NCBI GenBank assembly: GCA_965656545.1
Contig: CBFHKZ010000002.1
Location: 248,001 to 312,000 of the forward strand
Length of the DNA stretch: 64,000 bases
DNA from: UBA7446 sp965656545
GTDB taxonomy: Bacteria; Bacteroidota; Bacteroidia; Flavobacteriales; Flavobacteriaceae
Direction: 5' to 3'
A model generated the notes under the pieces. That model worked only from the letters and a program-made list of their open reading frames with translations, searched no databases and was not told where the DNA came from. Below are positions 32,465 to 42,244 of the stretch, piece after piece; position 1 is the first letter of the stretch; each line of letters starts with the position of its first letter. Both the position numbers and the translations under genes were made by a program.

Positions 32465-35290
32465 ATGAAAGATGCAATAATTGTTAAAGGAACGCGAGTA
32501 CACAACTTGCAAGATATTGACGTGGAAATTCCACGTAATGAGCTTGTTGTCATTACCGGACTATCGGGCAGTGGTAAATCCTCTCTTGCCTTTGACACCG
32601 TTTATGCCGAGGGGCAACGTCGCTATATCGAAACCTTCTCTGCCTATGCACGTCAGTTTTTGGGCGCGCTAGAACGTCCCGACGTTGATAAAATTGACGG
32701 GCTGTCTCCAGTCATTGCTATCGAACAAAAAACTACGGGAAAAAGTCCGAGATCTACGGTGGGTACCATTACAGAAGTGTATGATTTCCTGCGACTACTG
32801 TATGCGCGTGCCGCTGATGCGTATAGCTTTCAGACCAATGAGAAAATGGTGCAATACACCGACACCGAAATTCAAGCGGCCATTGCCTCGTCCTACAAAG
32901 ACAAAAAAATTGCCATTCTCGCCCCTGTCGTACAATCGAGAAAGGGACACTACCGCGAACTCTTTGCCTCTATTTTTAAGCAAGGTTTTACTAGAGTGCG
33001 AGCAGATGGAACTTTTGTGGAGTTGACACCAAATTTCAAACTTGACAGGTATAAAAACCACGATATTGAAATTGTTATTGACAGACTTCAAGTCAAAACG
33101 TCAAAAACAGACAGCAAGCGTCTTGCTGAAAGCATAGAAACCGCCATGTATCACGGTAACGATATGTTGATGATATATGATTACGAAACAGAAAAAACAC
33201 GCTTCTACAGCCGTAAATTAATGTGCCCGAGCAGTGGTATATCATATGCAGCACCAGAACCCAACACTTTTTCGTTTAACTCCCCAAAAGGCATGTGTCC
33301 TTCTTGCAACGGCTTGGGTGTGGTACACAAGGTTAATTATAAAAAAATCATTCCCGACACAGCCATCTCTATCAAGGCGGGTGGTATTGCCCCTATAGGA
33401 GAAGAAAAAAACAACTGGACGTTTAAGCAAATGAACAGCATCGCACAGCGCTATAATTTTTCGCTTACAGCTGCGATAAAAGACATTCCCAAGGATGGTA
33501 TGGAGGTGATACTAAACGGCGGAAACGAACGCTTTTCTGTGGCTTCTAAGTCGTTGGGTATCACGAGAGATTACAGCATTGATTACGATGGTGTTATTCC
33601 GTTTTTGGAACATCAATACAAAGAAGCACATACATCTGCACTCAAACGTTGGGCAAAGGGCTTTATGGACGAAATCAAATGTCCTAGCTGCGCAGGTTCA
33701 AGGCTTAGAAAGGAAGCCCGCTTCTTTAAGGTTGGCGATAAAGGCATTGCAGATTTGACCGAAATGGACATTGCCCAATTACACACTTGGGTACAAGGCA
33801 TTCGTTCGTCATTGTCCGAAAAGCAACTCATCATTGCGCATGAAGTACTGATTGAAATAGAAAAGCGATTGCAGTTTTTATTGGATGTTGGGCTAGAATA
33901 CCTGTCGTTAAACCGAAGTGCCAAAACACTTTCGGGAGGCGAAGCACAACGCATACGTTTGGCAACACAAATAGGCGCACAATTGGTTGGGGTACTCTAT
34001 ATTTTAGACGAGCCCAGTATAGGTCTGCACCAACGCGACAACGAAAAACTCATTGAATCGTTGATGCAATTGCGTGATATTGGCAATTCGGTGATTGTGG
34101 TGGAACACGACAAAGACATCATGCTCAAAGCAGATTATCTGATAGACATGGGGCCTGGCGCTGGACGTCACGGCGGAAAAGTTGTGGCAGCCGATCATCC
34201 GAAGCATATCCAGCAGATGGATACAGATACGGCAGCCTACCTGACAGGAAGAAAACAAATTGAAGTTCCAGAAAAAAGACGTTCTGGAAACGGAAAAAAA
34301 CTGCGATTAAAAGGCTGCACGGGCAACAACCTAAAGAATGTAGACCTCAGCATACCACTTGGTAGCATGATAGGAGTTACGGGCGTATCGGGCAGCGGAA
34401 AATCCACGCTGATAAACGAAACCCTCTACCCTATTCTAAACCAACATTTCTTTAAAGCGGTTAAGAAGCCACTCCCTTACGAATCAATCAAGGGTTTGGA
34501 GCATGTTGATAAAGTAATTGACATCAACCAATCGCCAATTGGCCGTACACCACGATCTAATCCAGTAACCTATACAGGTGTGTTTGGAGAAATCCGTCAG
34601 TTGTTTACCAAAACACCAGAAGCCATGATACGCGGCTATAAGCCCGGCAGGTTTAGTTTTAATGTAAAAGGCGGACGCTGTGAGACCTGTCAAGGTGCGG
34701 GGGTAAAAACCATTGAGATGAACTTTTTGCCCGACGTATATGTGCATTGTGACGCATGTTATGGCAAGAGGTTCAATAGAGAAACGCTTGAAATCAAGTA
34801 TCGAAATAAAAATATTAGCGACGTTTTAGAGATGACGATCAACGATGCGTGTCGCTTTTTTGAACCCTATCCCAAAATTTATCGTAAATTAAAAACCATT
34901 CAAGACGTTGGATTGGGGTACATTACACTTGGACAACAATCTACAACGCTCTCAGGCGGCGAAGCCCAACGCATTAAGTTGGCGACTGAATTATCCAAAA
35001 AAGATACGGGGCAAACCCTGTATATTTTGGATGAGCCCACCACGGGGTTGCACTTTGAAGACATTCGAGTACTGATGAACGTACTCAACCGTTTGGTCGA
35101 CAAAGGGAACACCATGATTATCATCGAACACAACATGGATGTAATCAAGCAGATGGATCATATCATTGATATAGGCCCTGAAGGTGGCGCAAAAGGCGGT
35201 AACATCTGTTGTACGGGAACACCTGAGGAAATCGTTAAAAACAAATCTAATCACACTGCTCGCTTTTTACGGCAGGAGTTAAAAACATAA
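32465..35290 (+). CDS. uvrA: Excinuclease ABC subunit A
   Basis: UvrA is the DNA-damage sensor of nucleotide excision repair. The 941-residue protein has two ABC ATPase halves with Walker A GLSGSGKSS near residue 31 and GVSGSGKST near 642, ABC signatures TLSGGEAQRIRLATQIG near 487 and TLSGGEAQRIKLATELS near 826, and zinc-finger CxxC pairs (CPSCNGLG, CETCQGAG, CDACYGKR). I chose the ATG at 32465 over the TTG two codons earlier. It is followed after 4 bp by the LOG gene. No SOS-type operator was noticed. Confidence 0.97.
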   Translation: MKDAIIVKGTRVHNLQDIDVEIPRNELVVITGLSGSGKSSLAFDTVYAEGQRRYIETFSAYARQFLGALERPDVDKIDGLSPVIAIEQKTTGKSPRSTVGTITEVYDFLRLLYARAADAYSFQTNEKMVQYTDTEIQAAIASSYKDKKIAILAPVVQSRKGHYRELFASIFKQGFTRVRADGTFVELTPNFKLDRYKNHDIEIVIDRLQVKTSKTDSKRLAESIETAMYHGNDMLMIYDYETEKTRFYSRKLMCPSSGISYAAPEPNTFSFNSPKGMCPSCNGLGVVHKVNYKKIIPDTAISIKAGGIAPIGEEKNNWTFKQMNSIAQRYNFSLTAAIKDIPKDGMEVILNGGNERFSVASKSLGITRDYSIDYDGVIPFLEHQYKEAHTSALKRWAKGFMDEIKCPSCAGSRLRKEARFFKVGDKGIADLTEMDIAQLHTWVQGIRSSLSEKQLIIAHEVLIEIEKRLQFLLDVGLEYLSLNRSAKTLSGGEAQRIRLATQIGAQLVGVLYILDEPSIGLHQRDNEKLIESLMQLRDIGNSVIVVEHDKDIMLKADYLIDMGPGAGRHGGKVVAADHPKHIQQMDTDTAAYLTGRKQIEVPEKRRSGNGKKLRLKGCTGNNLKNVDLSIPLGSMIGVTGVSGSGKSTLINETLYPILNQHFFKAVKKPLPYESIKGLEHVDKVIDINQSPIGRTPRSNPVTYTGVFGEIRQLFTKTPEAMIRGYKPGRFSFNVKGGRCETCQGAGVKTIEMNFLPDVYVHCDACYGKRFNRETLEIKYRNKNISDVLEMTINDACRFFEPYPKIYRKLKTIQDVGLGYITLGQQSTTLSGGEAQRIKLATELSKKDTGQTLYILDEPTTGLHFEDIRVLMNVLNRLVDKGNTMIIIEHNMDVIKQMDHIIDIGPEGGAKGGNICCTGTPEEIVKNKSNHTARFLRQELKT

Positions 35291-35294
35291 CATT

Positions 35295-35969
35295 ATGGCA
35301 AATACATGGACAGACATGAAATCGAGCAACTCGTGGTTGACCTTTAAAATCATGGGGGAATTCGTATCGGGTTTTGAGCAAATGGGGATGATAGAGCCCT
35401 GTGTATCCATTTTTGGATCAGCACGTACAAAACCAAATGGTAGATACTACAAAGAAACCGTTGAAATAGCAGAGAAATTAGTCACCCAAGGCTTTGGCGT
35501 CATCACAGGTGGCGGACCTGGGCTTATGGAAGCGGCCAACAAAGGTGCGCAACAAGGCGATGGCACTTCCGTCGGACTTGTTATTGAACTGCCGTTTGAG
35601 CAAGATATAAACCCCTATATTGACAAAGACAAACTCATTAATTTCGATTACTTTTTTGTACGCAAAGTGATGTTTATCAAATACGCACAAGCTTTTGTAG
35701 TTATGCCTGGTGGCTTTGGTACCTTAGACGAACTCTTTGAGGCACTTACGCTAATTCAAACAGAAAAAATTAAAAAATTCCCCATCGTATTGTTTGGTTC
35801 AGACTTCTGGTCTGGCCTCATCGATTGGATTAAAAACACACTGCTTGAAGAATACCACAACATAAGTCCTGAGGACTTGGATTTAATCAAAGTAGTTGAC
35901 GACGTTGACGAAGCAGTTAAGCACGTATCCCAGTTCCACACCAAGCGGAAATTCACCCCTAACTTCTAA
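35295..35969 (+). CDS. LOG family (TIGR00730) Rossmann-fold protein
   Basis: A 224-residue protein of the lysine-decarboxylase-like LOG family. Characteristic motifs are SIFGSARTKPNGRYY near residue 38, GGGPGLMEAANKGAQQGDG near 76 and PGGFGTLDELFEALTLIQT near 137, the last being the nucleotide-binding signature PGGxGTxxE. Family members hydrolyse cytokinin or nucleoside monophosphates to free bases; the old lysine decarboxylase label is unsupported. It lies 4 bp after uvrA and 3 bp before the next gene, so all three may be co-transcribed. Confidence 0.92.
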   Translation: MANTWTDMKSSNSWLTFKIMGEFVSGFEQMGMIEPCVSIFGSARTKPNGRYYKETVEIAEKLVTQGFGVITGGGPGLMEAANKGAQQGDGTSVGLVIELPFEQDINPYIDKDKLINFDYFFVRKVMFIKYAQAFVVMPGGFGTLDELFEALTLIQTEKIKKFPIVLFGSDFWSGLIDWIKNTLLEEYHNISPEDLDLIKVVDDVDEAVKHVSQFHTKRKFTPNF

Positions 35970-35972
35970 GCA

Positions 35973-38705
35973 TTGCGCAAGCTATTCGGTTTCTTATTGT
36001 TGCTACACGCTTTTGGATATGCCCAAAACGCCTATGACATTCGTGTCAAATGGAATGAGGCAACTGCACCCCTATCCATTACCCAAAACATACGATGGAC
36101 AAACGATAGCGATGTGGCTGTAAACACCGTTTACCTCTTGGACTGGAACCACGCCTATTCTTCTGCACGCAGTCAGCTGGGTTACTTTTTGGCAAATGAG
36201 TTTGATTATAAACTGATACGTGCCAGCAAGAAAAACCAGGGATATACCGATATTCAAGAAATTCACAGCAATGGGCGACAGCACAAGTGGGAAAGACAGC
36301 CAGAAAAGCGAGAGGCCATCAAAATAAGCTTTGATGAAGCCATTGCGCCAAACAGCTCAGTTGATTTTACGGTGATGTATACGGTTAAGCTACCCGATGC
36401 AGCTAAATTTAAATACGGTACATCAAAGGATCAGTTGTTTACTTACCATTGGCATTTGGTTTTGGCAACAATCAATAGCGATGGCAGTTGGTCTCCAAAC
36501 ACCAATTTCGGTTTTGGAAAACCCAACAGCCCTGCTGCAGCAGTGCGTTATCAGTTTGAAACAAGTCAAGATTTCGAATTACTCCTACCAGCCCAAAACA
36601 CGACCGAAGTTTCTCCGTTGCTTTTAACCAAGCCAAATGCGTTTCAAAAAATACCCTTTGGCCATGCAACGCTAATAACAGATATGATACCTGCTGATGA
36701 AACAATCGACTTGGCGTCACATTTAAAAAATATTGAAGCATTTTTAAGTCGCCACTTTAGCGATGTAGATGCGCAAACAATCTGGGCTTTTGAAGAAGAC
36801 TACAAGGCCTATTCCTTGTTAGCGCTGGAATCACTTCCCTCCTTTTTAAAGGCTTTTGACAAAGCGCAAGTGGTAGAGTTAAAATTACTTAAAAGCCTAC
36901 TGCATTGGCATGTATCCAAAAAATACGGACAGACAGAAGACCAATCGGACTGGCTTATGGACGGTTTGCCTAATTTTTTGTGGAATCAATATGTGCAAGA
37001 GCAATATCCAAACCTACCCATGACGGGAGCTTTAAAAGAGTTACCGTTTGTAAAAAACTATCACTTTGTTCAAGCGCCCTACCATCGTAGCTGGGAACTA
37101 TCAGCCAACGTGTCTGCCAACAAAAACAGGGGGCAAGCGCTAACCACTCCTAAAAACAGACTGACCCGTTACAACCGAAGGATTGCAAACCCCAGTCGTG
37201 CCACTTTGGCGCTGATGTATTTAGACCATTACATCGGTGGTGACATCCTTAGCAATACAGTCAAATCCCTTCCCAAGGGTTCGCTGTCCAATGCTGTTTT
37301 AAAACAGGAATTGACACGAAAAACCGATAAACCGCTGGATTGGTTTTTTGACCATTACATCCATTTGGATAATAACGTCGACTTAAAACTTCAAGGTAAA
37401 AAAGTAAACTCCGAAATTTCGCGCATTCAAATCAACAGCACCGATTCAGAAGTTGCGATTCCTATCAAAAAAATCCTGACCAACGGCGCCCAGCAAACAA
37501 ATTGGATTTTAAGCGATGATTTGCCCTATGAACAAGACTATAAGACGTCAGAAGTGGCCTCGCTAACCCTAAACGAAAACCACTACATCCCAGAACGCCA
37601 ATTGAACAATAACACCTACCAGCTTGGCAACGGCCTATTTCGCAACAACTTAAAATTGCGGTTCTTGCAAGACATTGCAGAGAGCGGCACCGCATTATTG
37701 CTCTACAAACCGGAGTTTGCCTATAACTATTACGACGGACTGCTGGGTGGTATTTCCATAGCAAACAGCAGCATATTAGCCAATAAATATCGCTTTAAGT
37801 TTAGCCCACAGTATGGCGTCAAAAGACAACAAATAAGTGGACTTGGTTTTGTAATAGCCGATTTTTATAAAGAAAACAGCAGCCATTATTTAACCCGAAT
37901 TAACCTGTTTGGTTCGTCATATCACTACGCGCCTCAATTGCGCTATACGGTCTTTACGCCTTCTTTAATTTTCTACTACCGTCCAAAGGGAATTCAAAAC
38001 AAACAACGCTCATCTTTACAAATACGACATGTGTCGGTACGCTTAGATGATTTACCAGAAGAAGACGAACGCAGGGGTTATGGCGTAAGTTTGGCTAGTT
38101 TTCAATCTCGAAAAGGCACGGCTTTGGACAACTTCTCTTACAAGGTTGAAGCACAAATGGCCAGCAATTTTAAAAAGCTGAGCCTTAATTCGGAGTACAT
38201 TACCTACTACGCACCCAACAGAAGGTGGACCATGCGGATATTTGCCGGAACTTTCCTGTCCAACAACGCAAACGACAATTATTATGATTTTAATCTATCG
38301 CGAGTCAATGATTATTTATTTCAATACGACCTCTATGGGCGTTCAGAAGCCGAGGGTTTTTTCAGTCAGCAATACATCAAAGCGGAAGGGGCATTACGCA
38401 CTACAGGCGACCTAACAAGCGCCAACCAGTGGCTGATGACGGCACAATCGGCGACGACCATCTGGCGTTGGGTTGAAGGCTATGCAGAAATCGGTTGGGT
38501 CAAAAACAGCCATCAGAACGCTGAAACCCATTGGGGCACGGGCATTACTTTTAATCTGGTTCCAGACTTTTTTGAAATGCATTTTCCCATCTACAATTCA
38601 AACGGTGCTGTGTTTACAAACAACGCCTATCCCAAAAACATACGTTTTCAATTGTCCTTACGTCCTGCATCACTAGCCAAGCTATTTTCAAGAAGTTGGT
38701 TCTAG
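35973..38705 (+). CDS. Degenerate M1-aminopeptidase-like protein with outer-membrane barrel-like C-terminus
   Basis: The start is TTG at 35973, giving a signal peptide (MRKLFGFLLLLHAFGYAQ) and 910 residues. The N-terminal half follows M1 aminopeptidase organisation, but where HExxHxxW-E is expected it reads LLHWHVSKKYG near residue 309 and WLMDGLPNFL near 328: the zinc-ligand pattern is lost, so peptidase activity is unlikely. From about residue 550 the sequence is rich in alternating aromatic strands (YRFKFSPQYGVKR, HYAPQLRYTVFTPSLIFYY) and ends ...LFSRSWF, consistent with an outer-membrane beta-barrel. It may be a transporter or surface receptor. It follows the LOG gene. Confidence 0.7.
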   Translation: MRKLFGFLLLLHAFGYAQNAYDIRVKWNEATAPLSITQNIRWTNDSDVAVNTVYLLDWNHAYSSARSQLGYFLANEFDYKLIRASKKNQGYTDIQEIHSNGRQHKWERQPEKREAIKISFDEAIAPNSSVDFTVMYTVKLPDAAKFKYGTSKDQLFTYHWHLVLATINSDGSWSPNTNFGFGKPNSPAAAVRYQFETSQDFELLLPAQNTTEVSPLLLTKPNAFQKIPFGHATLITDMIPADETIDLASHLKNIEAFLSRHFSDVDAQTIWAFEEDYKAYSLLALESLPSFLKAFDKAQVVELKLLKSLLHWHVSKKYGQTEDQSDWLMDGLPNFLWNQYVQEQYPNLPMTGALKELPFVKNYHFVQAPYHRSWELSANVSANKNRGQALTTPKNRLTRYNRRIANPSRATLALMYLDHYIGGDILSNTVKSLPKGSLSNAVLKQELTRKTDKPLDWFFDHYIHLDNNVDLKLQGKKVNSEISRIQINSTDSEVAIPIKKILTNGAQQTNWILSDDLPYEQDYKTSEVASLTLNENHYIPERQLNNNTYQLGNGLFRNNLKLRFLQDIAESGTALLLYKPEFAYNYYDGLLGGISIANSSILANKYRFKFSPQYGVKRQQISGLGFVIADFYKENSSHYLTRINLFGSSYHYAPQLRYTVFTPSLIFYYRPKGIQNKQRSSLQIRHVSVRLDDLPEEDERRGYGVSLASFQSRKGTALDNFSYKVEAQMASNFKKLSLNSEYITYYAPNRRWTMRIFAGTFLSNNANDNYYDFNLSRVNDYLFQYDLYGRSEAEGFFSQQYIKAEGALRTTGDLTSANQWLMTAQSATTIWRWVEGYAEIGWVKNSHQNAETHWGTGITFNLVPDFFEMHFPIYNSNGAVFTNNAYPKNIRFQLSLRPASLAKLFSRSWF

Positions 38706-38731
38706 CAGATTAACCCTACTCCTATTTTTCG

Positions 38732-38739
38732 TAAATTTG
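38732..38739 (+). promoter_or_regulatory. -7 box TAAATTTG of the E1 gene
   Basis: An exact TAnnTTTG match ending nine bases before the ATG at 38749, so the leader can only be a few bases long. No TTG is found at the normal spacing. Confidence 0.5.
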
Positions 38740-38748
38740 CAAAGCTTT

Positions 38749-41157
38749 ATGAAAACAGTCAATCTCGCTTCATCCAAAGGTACTTTCACCGATTTTAAGT
38801 CGGACGTACTCAACGACTACTACATTGTGGCACTCAGCCGACAGGTGAGTATCTTGGGGAGAAAAGAAGTGCTTTCTGGAAAAGGGAAGTTTGGAATTTT
38901 TGGCGACGGTAAAGAACTCGCACAGATAGCCATGGCAAAGGTCTTTAAAAACGGAGACCACAGATCGGGATATTACCGCGATCAAACCTTTATGATGTCT
39001 ATTGGGGGATTAAAACCCAAACACATATTTGCAAGTGTTTATGGCCATGCCGACCACATTGCAGAACCCATGTCTTCTGGAAGACAAATGGTGGGGCACT
39101 TTAATACCGATACGCTCGACAACGAAGGTAATCTACTGCCACTGGTGGAAAGAAAAAACGCTTTTGCAGACGTTTCATGCACCGCTGCACAAATGCCACG
39201 ACTGCTGGGCTTGGCACATGCCTCCAAATTGTTCCGCAAGGTTGCGTCCATGAAAGACGAAAAGCTTTCTGACCAAGGAAATGAAGTCGCTTGGGGTACC
39301 ATTGGAAATGCCAGTACAAGCGAAGGTTTGTTCTTTGAAACCCTTAATGCTGCCGGTGTATTGCAAGTACCCATGGTCATTAGTGTTTGGGACGACGGCT
39401 ATGGCATTTCGGTTGACAACGCATTTCAAACCGTTAAGGAAAGCATTTCAGAGGCCATGCGCGGCATGCAACGCACAGACGACAAGGCTGGTATTGAAAT
39501 CATTGAGGTTGAAGGCTGGAACTACCCTGCCCTAATTGAAGCCTATACCCGTGCAAGTGAATTGGCACGAAGTGCGCACGTTCCCGTGTTGATACACGTT
39601 CAAGAACTCACCCAACCCCTCGGACACTCTACGTCTGGGTCGCACGAACGCTACAAATCGGAAACCCGCTTGCAATGGGAAAAAGAATATGACTGTAACC
39701 TAACATTCAAAAACTGGATATTAGAAAAGAAAATAGCAACCGAGGATGAGCTTGCTGCCATCGAAGAAAAGGCATCAACAGCCGCCAAAGAAGCCAAAAC
39801 AGCCGCTTGGAAGGCCTATTTAGTCCCTATCGATGAAGAACGGCAAGAAGCCGAGCAATTGGTCCAAGCACTTATTGCAAACGCACAAGACCCTGAGGCA
39901 CTTGCACCATTAGCCGTTGTACTCTCCAAGAAAAATATAGCCTACCGCAAACCCATCTATGCCGCTGTTCGTGAGCTCCTGTGGCAAACACGTAGCAATC
40001 CTACGCCCAGCAGAAAAGCACTGCAAGCATGGTGGCACGAAAAACAACAAAACACACAAACCCTGTACAGCGATAAGCTTTACAACGAATACGACAACTC
40101 CGCTTTGAATGTTCCAAGCATTCCTGCCAAGTACAGCGCAGACGCAAGCCTTGTTGATGGACGTGTGGTGTTGCGAGACAATTTTAAAGCCCTCTTAGAA
40201 CAACACCCCAAACTCTTGGTTTTTGGTGAAGACAGTGGAAAAATTGGCGATGTTAATCAAGGCTTAGAAGGGCTTCAAGCAATCTATGGAGAAGAGCGTG
40301 TTGCAGACCGTGGCATTCGCGAGGCTACCATCATTGGCGAGGGTATTGGCATGGCATTCCGTGGACTACGACCCATTGCTGAAATACAATATTTAGACTA
40401 TGTGCTCTATGCACTGCAACTCATGAGCGATGATTTGGCAACGCTCCACTACCGCACACGTGGCAAACAACGTGCACCGCTGATTATCCGCACAAGAGGA
40501 CACCGCTTAGAAGGCATCTGGCATTCGGGCTCCCCCATGGGTGGATTGGTAAGTTTGCTTCGTGGTATGTTTGTATTGGTACCGCGTAACCTTACACAGG
40601 CAAGTGGTATGTACAACACCCTGCTACAAGGACAAGATCCAGCACTCGTGATTGAACCGCTTAACGGCTACCGCCTAAAAGAAAAACAACCTGAAAACCT
40701 AGGTGATTTTACCGTACCCCTTGGCATTGCAGAACAGCTACGCACAGGTAACGATATGACGCTGGTTTCCTATGGATCTACCCTTAGACTTGTTGAAGAA
40801 GCTGCTGATACCTTGGCGCAAATGGGCATCACTACAGATGTGATAGATGTGCAATCGCTAATCCCGTTTGACACCACCAATATCATTGGCGCAAGTGTGG
40901 AAAAAACAAACCGACTGCTGATCGTAGATGAAGATGTTCCCGGTGGTGGAACGGCTTATATCCTCAGTCAGTTATTGGAAAAGCAAGATATTTATCCGCA
41001 TTTGGACAGCCAACCAAGCTTACTGACTGCCAAAGACCACCGCCCGGCCTATGGTACCGACGGAGATTACTTCTCAAAACCGTCAAAAGAAGATATCGTA
41101 GAAGCCGCCTATGCCATCATGCACGAGGCAAAACCGAATCAGTTTCCTCCGCTTTAG
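38749..41157 (+). CDS. 2-oxoacid dehydrogenase E1, fused alpha and beta subunits
   Basis: An 802-residue thiamine-diphosphate enzyme that decarboxylates branched-chain or related 2-oxoacids for an E2/E3 complex encoded elsewhere. The alpha half (to about 400) contains HRSGYYRDQTFM, GNASTSEGLFFE and the Ser-rich phosphorylation-loop equivalent LGHSTSGSHERY. The beta half (from about 470) contains LVFGEDSGKIGDVNQGLEGL, RGIREATIIGEGIGMA and HSGSPMGG. The ATG at 38749 is preferred over an upstream TTG. The alpha-beta fusion is common in Flavobacteriia. The stop is followed at once by a heptamer repeat tract. Confidence 0.93.
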   Translation: MKTVNLASSKGTFTDFKSDVLNDYYIVALSRQVSILGRKEVLSGKGKFGIFGDGKELAQIAMAKVFKNGDHRSGYYRDQTFMMSIGGLKPKHIFASVYGHADHIAEPMSSGRQMVGHFNTDTLDNEGNLLPLVERKNAFADVSCTAAQMPRLLGLAHASKLFRKVASMKDEKLSDQGNEVAWGTIGNASTSEGLFFETLNAAGVLQVPMVISVWDDGYGISVDNAFQTVKESISEAMRGMQRTDDKAGIEIIEVEGWNYPALIEAYTRASELARSAHVPVLIHVQELTQPLGHSTSGSHERYKSETRLQWEKEYDCNLTFKNWILEKKIATEDELAAIEEKASTAAKEAKTAAWKAYLVPIDEERQEAEQLVQALIANAQDPEALAPLAVVLSKKNIAYRKPIYAAVRELLWQTRSNPTPSRKALQAWWHEKQQNTQTLYSDKLYNEYDNSALNVPSIPAKYSADASLVDGRVVLRDNFKALLEQHPKLLVFGEDSGKIGDVNQGLEGLQAIYGEERVADRGIREATIIGEGIGMAFRGLRPIAEIQYLDYVLYALQLMSDDLATLHYRTRGKQRAPLIIRTRGHRLEGIWHSGSPMGGLVSLLRGMFVLVPRNLTQASGMYNTLLQGQDPALVIEPLNGYRLKEKQPENLGDFTVPLGIAEQLRTGNDMTLVSYGSTLRLVEEAADTLAQMGITTDVIDVQSLIPFDTTNIIGASVEKTNRLLIVDEDVPGGGTAYILSQLLEKQDIYPHLDSQPSLLTAKDHRPAYGTDGDYFSKPSKEDIVEAAYAIMHEAKPNQFPPL

Positions 41158-41226
41158 ATAGGCAATAGTTATTAGTTAATAGGCAATAGGGAGTAGGCAG
41201 TAGTGAATAGTTAATAGGCAATATGG
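41155..41226 (+). repeat. Degenerate heptamer repeat tract between E1 gene and holA
   Basis: A short version (about 70 bp) of the tracts behind hisIE and the M61 gene: ATAGGCAATAGTTATTAG, then GGGAGTA, GGCAGTA, GTGAATA, GTTAATA. It starts at the E1 stop and reaches into the minus-strand holA gene, supplying its last codons and TAA. Confidence 0.85.
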
Positions 41227-42215
41227 CTTAACAGCTCTTGCAGTACTTCTCCCTCCGAAGTAGGAACCGCATCAACGCCCTTGACGGCCAAATCAGCTTT
41301 TTTAATGCTTCCCAAAATGGGCACTATAGATTTTAGTGGATAACGCCTGGCGGCCTGCTCAATTTCACGAACAAAAAACGGATGTATGCCCAAGGCTTTG
41401 GCAACCGCATCGGGGTTTTTGGAAGGCAAACCGTGGTAGGTGAGCAATTGCATAAAATAGTTGTGTAAACTCCTAAGGGTCCCCAATAACGGATGTTGCC
41501 GTGGATGACGCCCAAAGTAATGTGCAATGGTATAGGCTTTGGCCGTATGACCATTCCCTAGGGCTTTGCGCAATTCAAAGTTGTTGTATTCTTTGCTGAT
41601 GCCTACATGCTGCTCAACGTGGTCTGCACTGATGGCTTCCCCCGCTGCAACAACCAGGCAGAGTTTGTTGATCTGATTGTAGAGCGTACCCAAATCGGCA
41701 CCCACACTCTCCGCCAACACCGCAGCGGCCTTAAAATCAATCGTACGTTGTTGCTCGCGCACACGCTGCTCAATCCAAGCGGGTAGTTTGTCGTCATAGA
41801 GCTTTTTGGTTTCTACAACGGTTCCGTTCTTGGCAATGGCCTTATGGAGCTTTTTGCGCTTGTCTAATTTTTTATTTTTATAACAAATCACCAAAACCGT
41901 GGTGGTTTGCGGCTGTGCCGCATAGGCCTCCAGTTTTTCAATGCTTCGGCTGAGTTCATGCGCCTCACGCACCACAACCAATTGATGGTCGGCCATCATG
42001 GGAAATCGCTTGCAAACCGATACAATTTCTTCGATACTGGTGTCTTTGCCGTATAATATGGTTTGGTTAAAATCACGCTGTTCTTCGGGCAATACCGTAT
42101 CGATGAGCAACTGGCTCAATTGGTCAATAAAAAAGGGCTCATCCCCCATCAAAAAGTAGATAGGTGTAAAATTTCGATCTAAAATAGCACGCTTCGTGCT
42201 TGCGTATGCATCCAA
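41211..42215 (-). CDS. holA: DNA polymerase III delta subunit
   Basis: HolA is the clamp-loader subunit that opens the sliding clamp. The 334-residue protein has the expected start YFLMGDEPFFIDQLSQLL, the following LPEEQRDFNQTILYG, the FPMMADHQLVVVREAHEL block and the C-terminal helical collar domain. The last residues (HIAY and stop) are encoded by heptamer repeat sequence, so the repeat has overrun or replaced the original 3' end. The gene is divergent from the HSDR_N gene, a neighbour pair seen in other Flavobacteriia. Confidence 0.93.
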   Translation of the reverse strand: MDAYASTKRAILDRNFTPIYFLMGDEPFFIDQLSQLLIDTVLPEEQRDFNQTILYGKDTSIEEIVSVCKRFPMMADHQLVVVREAHELSRSIEKLEAYAAQPQTTTVLVICYKNKKLDKRKKLHKAIAKNGTVVETKKLYDDKLPAWIEQRVREQQRTIDFKAAAVLAESVGADLGTLYNQINKLCLVVAAGEAISADHVEQHVGISKEYNNFELRKALGNGHTAKAYTIAHYFGRHPRQHPLLGTLRSLHNYFMQLLTYHGLPSKNPDAVAKALGIHPFFVREIEQAARRYPLKSIVPILGSIKKADLAVKGVDAVPTSEGEVLQELLSHIAY

Positions 42216-42244
42216 TTGAAAAATAATTTAGCACTTTTGTGGTC

